Of a stretch of 64,000 nucleotides of DNA, positions 52,856 to 62,900 are shown one piece after another. The notes under the pieces were generated by a model. That model saw only the letters and a list, made by a program, of their open reading frames with translations. It had not been told where the DNA came from and ran no database searches. This stretch comes from Saururus chinensis (lineage: Eukaryota; Streptophyta; Magnoliopsida; Piperales; Saururaceae): NCBI GenBank assembly GCA_035235625.1, contig CP141140.1, positions 52,447,351 through 52,511,350 of the forward strand, in the 5' to 3' direction. Each line of letters starts with the position of its first letter. Position 1 is the first letter of the stretch. Made by a program: the position numbers and the translations under genes.

Positions 52856-53517
52856 TCATTATTAATGCATAATATAAAAAATGCTTCTCTTTCTGTGCTA
52901 ATGGATATTGCTTTGATGGCTCTTTGAAGCCTAAAACACAATGTTCATATTAAGTTTCCCAACAAAATTTACATAAGGAATACTTAAAAAGCACCTATGT
53001 CAGCTGACAGACTGTGCTTACCCCCTACTACCATCAGCCGAAATGCCTTAAGCGCATATTGATAAGACTCATAAAGTTATCCATGTAAATACTTATCCCA
53101 ATCTGTTTTCAAATGAACGCATCTATTTCCCCCCCAAAAATGCTTAGAGCCCCTCACCACAAAAAAATAACAGGTATTTTTTTATAACTCAGTACCCCCC
53201 ACACCCCCCCTATAATTTTACTCATGCCACCCCAACACCCCCAAAACTTCTGGAGGTTTTTTGGTAGGTGGTACCCTCCTCCAAATAAAATTGATTTGGA
53301 CGGAGGCCTTAAGTCCCCATCAAATTTTGCATATTGTGACGATGACCACCTCCCGCCAGGAGTTTTCCAGAAGTTTTTAAGTTTCATGGTAGGGGTACCC
53401 CTCAAAAAATAAAACTGCATTATACGGAGAACAAATGTCCCCATCAATGTCTGCATATTGTGGCGAGGACCTCTCCCCTACAGAAACCATCTAGAAGTTT
53501 AAAAAGAATGCGGTTAT

Positions 53518-53533
53518 CCCCCCCCCCCCCCCC
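53518..53533. repeat. Run of 16 cytosines
   Basis: A homopolymer C tract inside the inverted-repeat element, likely variable in length between individuals and prone to sequencing error. Confidence 0.9.
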
Positions 53534-54393
53534 AATTTTTACTCAAGCCCCCTCATACTTTACACACCCAAAAAAAAATTAAACAAATTACTAAATATCC
53601 CCCATCACTCACTATTCATTTTAATTTTATTTATGCTCTTTTAAATGCCCCATTCCCAATCAGCGTGAGCTCTTCCATCTCCCCCATCGCTTGTGGGTCT
53701 TCTTCCTCAACCATTTTCCTTCTTCCCTCTCGCTTGTGGCTTCTTTTCCATGATTTTTTTCCTCTCCCCTTTGCCTTGCTGGTTATCTGGAAAACTTCTA
53801 GATGATTTCTAGCAAGGGTAGTTACCACCAAAATATGCAAAATTTGACGGAGAACTATGGTCTTTGTATAAATAAGTTTTATTTGATGGATGGTATCCCC
53901 TGCCAAGAAACCTTCAAAAAAAATTTAAACTTCTGGATGGTTTCTGGCGAAGAGAGGTCATCGCCACAATATGCAAACATTTACAGAGACTTTTGTTCTC
54001 TGTATAATGCAGTTTTATTTGTTGGGGGTACCCCCCGCCACTAGGGCTGTTAATGAGCCAAGATGGCTCATTGAGCAAGTGCAACTTGCCTCGACTCTGC
54101 TCAAATTAGGCTCAACTCAAATCGGGCTCAGTTCAAACTTGATTCGAGCTCGAATAAAACTCGATGCTACTCGGCTTGAACTTGAGCTCGAATATAATTT
54201 TAAAATTATATATAAATAATACATGTAGATGCATATTTTATATAAAAATAATTACTAATTTAAATATATATTTATGACATACTCCCTCTATTCTAGATTA
54301 GTAGTTCTATTTGATTAGTTCATTTTAAAAAATCAAATGGAGCTATTAATCTATGATTAGTGGAATATATAAAATAACATATAATTATATATA

Positions 54394-55141
54394 GGGAAAA
54401 TTATATAAATAATAAAAAAAATTATTTACTAAAATAAACCACTTTGGGAAATATTTCCCAAAGTGGTGTTCCTTTGCCACTTGTGACCTTGACCAAAGTG
54501 GTCGGCGCTAACGTGGCTTTTTTTTAAATTTTTAAGTTGATTTCGTCGTTCTAAACGACGAAATTGGTCTAACGTTATAAAATTTAACCCGGTTTCGTCG
54601 TTTAGAAGGACGAAATCACCTAAAGGGGATTTCGTCCTTCTGAACGACGAAATCATCCTCTTTACCGACGTCGCCTCAACTTCACTTTGATGCTTTCCAT
54701 GCAGAAGCTTTTTATCGATGCATGCCAACAGAGGGAATTTTGGAGGAAAATTTGACGACGGAGCTCGACATGGACGGAGGACCACCGTTTGGAGCCCTTT
54801 ACAGAAGAGCGAAGCAAAACCCGGTCATCAATTTGACGGCGGAAGAGAACGAGAGACAGGGAAAGTAATATAGAGGAGAGTTCTTCAAACTGGAGGAAAT
54901 CAGTGGACGACAACCTCAAGAGGCTCCACTCCCTCCTCTTCGGGGCCGACATCGCCCTCCAGAAGGGTGACTTCTCCTCCCCCCAAAACCTCAGCCTCCG
55001 CCTCCTCGCCTTTCTCGACACCGGCTCCCAAATCGACGTCAATGTCGCCTACGTCTAACCCATTTGCGCGAAGGTCCTCAGTGCGGGCTGGCCAATGACG
55101 TCTTCATCAAGTACGACGGCCAGCCCTTCCTAGCCCAGGTC
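54394..55141 (+). repeat. Left terminal inverted repeat of the Pack-MULE
   Basis: It contains the palindrome CACTTTGGGAAATATTTCCC near 54441, and at about 54537-54655 a set of TTTCGTCGTTCTAAACGACG-type hairpins. A GC-rich coding-like block follows ([20 protein letters not shown]), whose source gene I do not recognise. The repeat ends inside the GH31 fragment, after FLAQV. Confidence 0.82.
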
Positions 55142-55294
55142 TGGCCCGGACCCATCTACTTCCCGGACTACCTCAACCCACGCACCGTCTCCTGGTGGGC
55201 AGAAGAGATCAAGCGCTTTCATGGGCTCATCCCCATCGACGGTCTTTGGATCGACATGAACGAGGTCTCCAATTTCTGCACTGGTAAATGCTAG
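55088..55294 (+). pseudogene. GH31 alpha-glucosidase/alpha-xylosidase fragment
   Basis: The frame reads [20 protein letters not shown], continues [20 protein letters not shown] and ends [18 protein letters not shown] before a TAG. WIDMNE is the GH31 nucleophile signature (Asp). The fragment covers roughly 70 residues of a protein of about 900, with neither N-terminal nor C-terminal parts. The first 17 or so residues are also present in the right inverted repeat. It has no function as an enzyme. Confidence 0.88.
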
Positions 55295-55473
55295 CTCCCC
55301 ACCGACCACCCCTGCCCCGACACTGAGAAGCATGGGACTGCTGCATTGACGCAATCAGTTTAACTAGTTGTTCTGTGTTTCAGGAGCGAAGATGCGCACC
55401 CCTGCCCCAGCTACTTCAGCTTTTAACTCCTCATCTGTTAATCACCATCCTCTTCATTGTAAGGCATGCAGCC

Positions 55474-55885
55474 ATGAAGATAGACCATTTTGCACGTGTG
55501 GATAACTGGGATCAACAGGAGCCGTGTTTAGCTTTGGGATGCAAGAGACTGCCCCAACATGCACCAAAGCTGAGCAGCAGCACGATTACCGTGGTCTTCT
55601 CTCTCCTCTAGTTTGATCAGTTCTGTCTGAAAGTGCTTGAAAGACAACATAATTCATGCAGATTGTGGTTCAAGTTGGAGGAACAAGGTGGAACCCGGCC
55701 CAGGAGCAGCTACAAATCCTGGAGATGCTATACCGAGAAGGGATGAGAACTCCCACCGCTCAGCAGATCGACCAGATCACAGCCCAGCTGGGCAAGTACG
55801 GGAAGATTGAAGGGAAGAATGTATTCTACTGGTTTCAGAACCACAAAGCAAGAGAGAGGCGAAAGCATAAGCGCAGATCCCTCAC
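55474..55885 (+). pseudogene. WOX4-like homeobox gene fragment
   Basis: An N-terminal piece begins at the ATG at 55474 (MKIDHFARVDNWDQQEPCLA, then LGCKRLPQHAPKL) and resembles the start of WOX4 proteins. After a non-coding gap, 55656-55885 encodes [20 protein letters not shown] through [13 protein letters not shown] to [20 protein letters not shown], essentially a complete WUSCHEL-type homeodomain. WOX4 promotes cambium and procambium stem-cell identity. Here the C-terminal WUS box is replaced by transporter sequence, and the first piece runs into a stop, so it is a captured partial gene. Whether a homeodomain peptide is made is unknown. Confidence 0.85.
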
Positions 55886-55893
55886 TCAAGGGC

Positions 55894-56180
55894 ATGACGA
55901 CCGACATGCTGGTCGGGGCGCTGGGTCAGGCCAGGTACATGACCCAGATCGCACGGAGCCCACATGATCCCGCCGGTGTTTGCCCTGGTGCACCCCAAGA
56001 CAGGCACGCCCGTGAATGCCACGCTGCTCATTACCGTCTGCAGCTGCTTCATTGCCTTCTTCACCAGCATGGACGTGTTGTCCAACGTACTGTGGTTCAT
56101 TGGCACTCTGGGGATTGCACTACTGTCGGAGCAGAGGAAGGCGAGGGTATGGGGGGTGCCACTGGTTCCATGGAGCAAAA
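55894..56180 (+). pseudogene. Cationic amino-acid transporter (CAT) fragment
   Basis: It reads [20 protein letters not shown], then RS. After a one-base frameshift around 55960 it continues [34 protein letters not shown] and SMDVLSN. A further piece reads EQRKARVWGVPLVPW. These match successive transmembrane regions of plant CAT permeases (APC superfamily), with the section between them deleted. The fragment is fused directly behind the WOX4-like homeodomain in the same direction. Confidence 0.85.
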
Positions 56181-56195
56181 CACCTCCATTGTACT

Positions 56196-56360
56196 GGAGA
56201 TGGGGTGCCACAACAGGCTGAGGAAGATGGCGACCAGGGCGACGATAGAATAGTTCATCCAGAAGTAAGCAAGGTTGGTCCGCACTCGATGAAGTGCCTC
56301 GCCGGCGCTGGGTGGAAGTCCAAACGCATGAAGGTGGGCCATCTCCCTCCAAGGCCGGGG
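56196..56360 (-). pseudogene. PRA1-family protein fragment, antisense
   Basis: The minus strand reads RPWREMAHLHAFGLPPSAGE, then ALHRVRTNLAYFWMNYSIVA and FLSLLWHPIS. This is the conserved start of the PRA1 (prenylated Rab acceptor) domain with its first membrane segment. It lies opposite in direction to the WOX4 and CAT pieces, so the element joined exons from different genes in both orientations. No C-terminal half is present. Confidence 0.82.
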
Positions 56361-57141
56361 GAAGGAGATTTGCAACCGTGATTGTTTAATAGAGAGCTGG
56401 AAGGCAATGAAGGAGTATTGAGTGGGAACAAACGAGCAAGGTCGAAACGTCTGCCACCCTTTTTCTCGTTTTCATTCCTTTGGGGGGGGCAAAAGCTGGC
56501 GGTAAGCCCATAACAGCAACAAACGTGGTAGGGACGGCGAGTAATAAAGAAAGGAGGTGGGGGGACGGCCATGGCTGAGCTTGAGCTGGCTGCTATCACA
56601 TGGCTGGTGTTGGCATGCCATTGGAAGGATGAAGCTAGTTTGAGGAGCTCAGCCCCCGCTCTTCCCTCTACAAGCAGGTGCTTTCCTCTTAAGACCTGTT
56701 CATCGCGCCATGCAAGCTCCCGACAGCCACTACTGGAGCCAGTTCCTCATCGTCGCTCAGAAAGATGATCGATGAGTCCTTGTCTACTCCCCTCTAGGAA
56801 AGCAGCCCTTGCCAGTTCCTCATCAGATACGTAGCTTTTTGGTGACCCCGTCACCGACTTGACGCTCGAGGGCGCCGGAAACTTGCGAGCCAACTGCTGC
56901 GCACCAGAAACCAATTTCACGGTGGTCACCATGTGGTTAGACAACTTCACGCGCACCGCGGGAAAGAACCCCCCTGGCTCGGGTTCGGCATCTTCCTACC
57001 AAGGCTGTGTCCGTGGGACCGAGCTGAAAATCCTCTCTGCTAAAATAAATTTCCTGCAGCAAAAGCAAAACAAAAGTTCTTCCTCCCCCCTTCTATCTGG
57101 ACTTGGGAGTGAGAGAAGCACAAGCTATCAACGGGGAAAAA

Positions 57142-57818
57142 ACCTGGGCCAGGAAGGGTTGGCCGTCGTGCTTGATGAAGACGTCGTTGGCCAGCCCGCG
57201 CTAAGGACTTGCACGCGAATGGGTTGGACGTAGGCGACATCGACGTTGGTTTGGGAGCGGGTGTCAAGAAAGCTGAGGAGGCGGAGGCTGAGGTTTTGGG
57301 GGGAGGAGAAGTCACCCTTCTGGAGGGCAATGTCGGCCCCGAAGAGGAGGGAGTGGAGCTCTTCTGGAAAGGGCTCCAAACGGTGGTCCTCCGTCCATGT
57401 CAAGCTCCGTCGTCAAATTTTCCTCCAAAATTCCCTCCGTTGGCATGCATTGATAAAAAGCTTCTGCATGGAAAGCATCAAAGTGAAGTTGAGGCGACGT
57501 CGGTAAAGAGGATGATTTCGTCGTTCAGAAGGACGAAATCGCCTTTAGGTGATTTCGTCCTTCTAAACGACGAAACCGGGTTAAATTTTATAACGTTAGA
57601 CCGATTTCGTCGTTTAGAATGACGAAATTGACTTAAAACCAATTTCGTCGTTCTAAACGACAAAATCAACTTAAAAATTTAAAAAAAAAGCCACGCAGGC
57701 ACCAGCCGCTTGGCTGGCGCCTGCATGGCAAAAAGGAACACCACTTTGGGAAATATTTCCCAAAGTGGTTTATTTTGGTAAATAATTATTTTTTTTTTAT
57801 TATTTATATAATTTTCCC
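57142..57818 (-). repeat. Right terminal inverted repeat of the Pack-MULE
   Basis: It is the inverse of 54394-55141 with scattered differences and a net loss of about 70 bp (the left arm has extra sequence near 54840-54890). It carries the same CGTCGTT hairpins (about 57506-57665), the GGGAAATATTTCCC palindrome near 57748, and the first residues of the GH31 fragment. Confidence 0.8.
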
Positions 57819-59228
57819 TTATATATATACCAATATTATGTATCATATATGATATATGAGACCTGTTTATATAAGCCAAGGCTGACTCACGACTGTATGA
57901 GCCTTGATGTCATGCATCCTCATATATATTTTACGTTTTCTTGTGCTCTCGAATCTCAGTTTGATGGCCCATGATACTTTATTTGACTTATGTGAGCCCA
58001 AACTTATATAATTTTTTTTCATGATATAAATCATCATTAAATTATAATAAATATATAATGTTTATATATGATATATATTTTAAGAAAATAAAAAATATTG
58101 AAGACACAAACACTAATTTACTTCTTCTGTCTCAAATTAATAGCTCTTTTTGGTTTTTGAAGATGAACTAAAATTAGTTCAATTGAAAAATCAAATGGAG
58201 CTATAAGTATATGATGGAGAGTCAACATGATATCACACTAATATACTTAAAAATACTTCTAAAAGAAGTATGACATTGCGAGGACTAACCTTAGTTTACA
58301 AAAGAATGATTAGATATTCTTTTAAAAGTTGAAGCATGACACTAGGACCATTTTCAACTTACAAAATGTATATCTTTTTACATGTACTTTGAACTTTTTT
58401 GGAGATATATTACAGCTAAAGAATAGTTCTTTTATAAATGATTTATAAGCATGTAAAGAAAAGAAAAGAAAAGAAAATATGAAGAAGTGGATGATGATAA
58501 TGTTGCCTAAGTGAGTTTTTATTTTTTGTAACTTTTTTAGTGATTATATGTACATAAAGAGTCGAAAATAGTAATGCTACATTTTTTTAGCATATGCAAC
58601 TAAAATTTATTTGTCATAATTTTATTCTTTCATAGTGACTATAGTCAAATGTTCAAGGTGTAGTCATAATACTTGTTGAAATATATTTATTAATATTTAA
58701 TATTAAAAATATATTAGTGTATGTGATACTTCATGTACTTTAAATTTATATATATTATTTTTATATTTTTAGTTTAAGCCCAATTTGAGCCTAGGCTTAT
58801 AATTTACTTATTTAAGTTCGAGCTCAAGTTTGAGCCAAACTTTGGATTCCAATTCAAGCAAAGCTCGAGCTGAAAATTTCGAGCTTATTCTAGCTTCAAG
58901 CCGAACTTTAGCAGTTTGAGCTCGAGCCGTAAAAACCCAATACTCAGCTTAGCTTGGCTCGTTAACACCCCTACTAGACACAAAACTTAAAAACTTGTAA
59001 AAAACTCCCAACAGGAGGTGGTCACTGTCATAATATGGAGAATTTGATAAGGACTTAAGGTTTCATCCAAATTAATTTTATTTGGTAGAGGATACCACCT
59101 ATCAAAAAACCTTCAAAAGTTTTGGGGTGTTGGGGTGACATGAATAAAATCATAAGGAGGTGTGGGGGGTACTAAGTTGTAAAAAAAATGCTTATTAGTT
59201 TTCTATGGTGGGGAGAATAGACGCGTTC

Positions 59229-59620
59229 CTTAAAAAATTTCTGAAGGTTTCTTGGCGATTGATACTATCTATTAAATATTACTTATTTGCATAGAGATTA
59301 TAGTATTTTGTTAAATTCTGCATATTTTAGCGGTGACCACCCTTAACCAAAAATTATTTAAATTTTTTTTAATTAAGTAGCAAGGTAAGGGGAGAGAAAA
59401 AAAGATAATAAAAGATAGGTCACAAGCGAAGGAGAAGAAGAAAAATAATAAAAAAATATAAACTATGACCAACAAGGAGAGATAGAAGAGTTCACGTAGA
59501 AAAAAAAATAAAAAATAAGACAATAAAAAAGTAAAAATTAAATTAAATTAAATTAAATAAAAGGGAATAAAATATTTAATAATTTATTTAATTTTTTAAG
59601 AGTATGTAAAGTATAAAGGT
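59229..59620. repeat. Inverted copy of the 53554-53925 segment
   Basis: In reverse complement this tract follows 53554-53925 block by block: TACTTTACA, CGCTTGTG, CTCTCCCCTT, AATATGCA and CCAAGAAACCTTC words recur in order. It lies just outside the outer right arm, showing a second rearranged copy of the same repeat family. Confidence 0.6.
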
Positions 59621-59758
59621 CGTGATTAATAATTCGGGGCGGCGGGGAGAAAAAAAATAAATGCGCTAATGTTAATCCGCCACATTTGAGCGAACGCCCA
59701 CCCCACCCAATCCTAATCTCTTAACCCAGGTTAGGTTAGTTTCCAACCAACACGGCTT

Positions 59759-59766
59759 CTATAAAT
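59759..59766 (+). promoter_or_regulatory. TATA box of the cystathionine gamma-synthase gene
   Basis: CTATAAAT lies 182 bp upstream of the ATG at 59948. It allows a leader of about 150 bases, plausible for this gene. The repeat-derived sequence ends only about 140 bp upstream, so the promoter is compact or borders transposon DNA. Confidence 0.6.
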
Positions 59767-59947
59767 TCCCATCCCCGCACGAGGCGGCCGCACCCAAACC
59801 CGAAAATTTCGCAGGGCGGACACGCTCGCCAGCTCACTTCTCCATTTCCGTTGCACGCCATACGGGCCTGAGAAGTGCTCGGCGGGTCCCGTCTGCACCT
59901 TCTCAGACCGGGTTCTTTTTGTTTCTTCGTCAGGCGCCCCGACAACC

Positions 59948-62900
59948 ATGGCCGTCTCCAGCTGCTGCGCCGCCGCTAGGGCTTTCCCCCTGGCCTTCGA
60001 ATGCCGTTTTGACTCCTCCTCCGCCAATCCGCCCCGCCCCGAGGCTCACGGCTATGCCCGCTTCTCCGCCAGGGCCTCCCTGCCGCCCCTCCCGGCGTCT
60101 GCGGGGCTCTCGGGTGCCGGGATGTCGTCCCTCATCTTCCGCTTCCCTCCCAACTTCGTCCGTCAGCTCAGCAACAAAGCCCGCCGAAACTGCAGCAACA
60201 TCGGCGTCGCCCAAGTTGTTGCGGCTTCGTGGACCAACCCCAAGCCCGCCACCGTGCCCCCCACCTCCGTCGCCGCTGCCATCCAGGTCCCGGTGGTTGA
60301 TGGAGCGGCTGCTGCCTCTGTTCCCGATGTTGTTGCGGGTGGAGGCTCGTGTTGTTCTGACGATGTACAGATTTTGGACGGTTCCGAGGCCGCCTTTCTG
60401 GCCTACGATGGGAGCCTAGCTATTCATGCCGGTAATCCTTAGGACCTGTGATTTGCTCTATCTTCCTCAATATGAGCAAAGAAAACGCACTAATACTAAC
60501 AAGATTCGCACCTTTGCGTTGTGGTTTGGTTGATCTTGTTCTTTTTTTATTTTTTTTATGTTTTTGTTCTTTTTTTGAATTTCATGTGTATTCATCTAGA
60601 TCGTTAAATTGTAATCGTGACTGGCCGAGTCAAATCTGGCTGAAATCTGTCTTAGCGCTCAACTTCTTTGCTTGATTTTTTATATGGATCAACTCGTGAA
60701 TACAGAATTTCCATGCTTTACTATTGCTTGGTTTGTTTATGAAGCTGTAATCGATGGTTTCATCTGCATATGAAATAACTGAAATGATTATTGGCTTCGG
60801 CAGGTGAACGATTAGGACGCGGCATAGTCACTGACGCGATCACCACTCCAATCGTCAATACTTCTGCTTACAAATTCAAGAACACAGCGGAGCTTATTGC
60901 TTTCAAGGTTTCTTTCTGCTTTATTCGTGAAATGATCTTGTGTTTGACATTATTCATTTTGGAATGTTCTTTTTTTTTCTCTTATATTTTTCATGAGGGA
61001 TTTAATCTGATTTTGCTTTAAATTTCACAGGAGGGTTTGCACAAGAGCTTTGAGTATGGTCGCTATGGAAATCCTACTACAGAGACATTGGAGAAGAAGA
61101 TCAGGTCTATTATGGTTTTTTATATCACATGTCATGTATGTTCATGGGCATTCCTTTATCATGGTCTGAATATAATGACGCTATCAACTATACTGATGAA
61201 ACAGTGTACTAGAGGGTGCGGAATCAACACTATTTCTGGCTTCTGGTATGACTGCCAGTACTGTTATGTTGATGGCTTTGGTTCCAGCTGGTGGACATCT
61301 CGTGACAACCACTGATTGCTACAGAAAAACCAGAGTTTTCATCCAGACAATTCTTCCAAAAATGGGGATTTCGGTAATGTTTGTTGCAAATTACTTTCAT
61401 GGTATACCGTTTCGTTTACTGTATAAACCACTTTTAACTGCTGCCACTCTGTGTACTTTTTTTTGTCTATGTATGCAGGCAACCATCATTGATCCTGCAG
61501 ATGTTGATGCCCTGAAAGCTGCACTTGATAAGCATAACGTCAGTAAACATAGGAGCTTGTTAGTGTAAGACTGGCAATTTTTCAGCTGTTTTCGCTAAAG
61601 TGTTGACAGGGTGTCCTTTGTCATGCCAGGTATCTCTTTTCTTCACTGAATCACCAACTAATCCATACCTCCGCTGTGTGGACATTGAGTTGGTTTCAAA
61701 GATTTGCCACAGCAAAGGAGCACTTGTCTGTGTTGATGGTACTTTTGCAACACCTATCAACCAGAAGGCCTTAGCCCTTGGTGCAGATATTGTTCTTCAT
61801 TCAGCAACCAAGTTCATAGCAGGTCACAATGATGTGAGTTAATTGAACAGAGTTTCACTTTTGGTAAGGTACAGATTACGGATATAGTAGAAAAAGGGTT
61901 AATATGCACCCTCTTTCAGGTTATTGCAGGTTATATTAGTGGTTCACATAAGATAGTTTCTGCAGTGCGCGGTTTGCATCACATATTGGGTGGTGTACTT
62001 AATCCTGTAAGCCATTCTAAACTTTACTACTATATGGTGGTGTAGAACATAGCCACTGTAGTTTCCATTGTAATTTTTTGTTTGGTGCTTAATGGAAAAT
62101 AAATAAAAGATTTATGAAAGAAGATTGCAGACTTCTAGTCAGTTAAATGGCTGGATGATGCACATATATAGATGTAAGCTAGCTGTTAAAAAATTATCCT
62201 ATGGATCCTTTTCTATTTCATCAGTCTGCAATTTAGATATGAAATGATGAATTTCTTTCTTCCTTTCCTTTGTTGATATTTAATCATATTCTCCTTTATG
62301 GGGTGTCTCTTAATGTTGTAATTATATGAATAATTTCATCTGAAGTGGAGTTTACTTCAGCAAATGCACAAGCCAGTAGTTGGAGTTGCCCACAAGAGGC
62401 AAGATTCTGAGCTCTGAGGTCAATGCAAGTCCAGTTGTGTGATATGGACTCACGTTTTAGCATTTTGTACTCATAATCGGGCTCATCCTGGCTAAATTTC
62501 CAAATTCAGTGGACTAACTTCATGTAATTGTCTTAAATGTTTGAGTTCAGAAAATATTTTAAAATAGATTATTTAGATTTGTCTCCTCAACTTTTATGTA
62601 TTATAATTACAAATGAAAATTCTGTAAAGTTTGAAATTTCATGGGATAATTGAACCTGATTTAAAATTTCAACTTTCTATTTTGAGCCAACCTGGGACTT
62701 TGTGTTGAGACCTATATCCGTGCCGAATTTTGCTAGTTTTTTATGTGTCTTTACACTTCTATGGATTGTTTGTACATGAAGATCATAACTAAAAAAAATT
62801 GTTGCATTTACGTGCAGAATGCTGCTTATCTGATCATTCGTGGTATGAAGACTCTGCATCTTCGTGTACAGCAACAAAACTCTACAGCATTGAGGATGGC

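Larger units (their letters stand above)
54394..57818. mobile_element. Pack-MULE with at least four host-gene fragments
   Basis: It starts GGGAAAATTATATAAATAA and ends with the inverse TTATATAATTTTCCC. It is flanked by the perfect 9-bp duplication TTATATATA at 54385-54393 and 57819-57827, the Mutator signature. Long terminal inverted repeats span about 54394-55141 and 57142-57818. The interior holds GH31, WOX4-like, cationic amino-acid transporter and PRA1 fragments, plus unassigned GC-rich pieces (56380-57140). No transposase is present. The GC content contrasts sharply with the AT-rich surroundings, consistent with captured exons. Confidence 0.88.
54042..58973. mobile_element. hAT-like element carrying a Pack-MULE
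   Basis: The left end reads TAGGGCTGTTAATGAGCC and the right end in reverse complement reads TAGGGGTGTTAACGAGCC. Both are followed by GAGCTCGAGCTT-rich subterminal DNA, a common plant hAT non-autonomous pattern. The flanks CCCGCCAC and CTAGACAC share only five of eight bases. The insertion is independently shown because it divides the right arm of the surrounding inverted repeat. Without the Pack-MULE it would be about 1.5 kb and non-coding. Confidence 0.7.
53115..59228. mobile_element. Inverted-repeat element, outermost of a three-level nest
   Basis: The left arm (53115 to about 53500) starts GAACGCATCTATT. It matches the reverse complement of a right arm made of 53925-54041 plus 58974-59228, which ends AATAGACGCGTTC. 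Shared blocks include CCCCAACACCCCCAAAACTT, CAAATAAAATTGATTTGG and AACTTAAAAACTT-type words. The right arm is cut in two by the hAT-like insertion 54042-58973. Class unknown; no target-site duplication or transposase was recognised. Confidence 0.65.

Noticed and set aside
53154..54219. Short open frames in the outer inverted repeat
   Set aside because: They repeat with the element units and translate low-complexity Pro/Lys-rich DNA. No transposase motifs.
56747..56956. Minus-strand 69-codon frame as a fifth captured gene
   Set aside because: It has a clean frame within the Pack-MULE but resembles no family I can name, so it is left as unassigned GC-rich sequence.
59731..60214. Minus-strand frames opposite the first CGS exon
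   Set aside because: They are GC-rich shadows of the CGS coding exon and leader.
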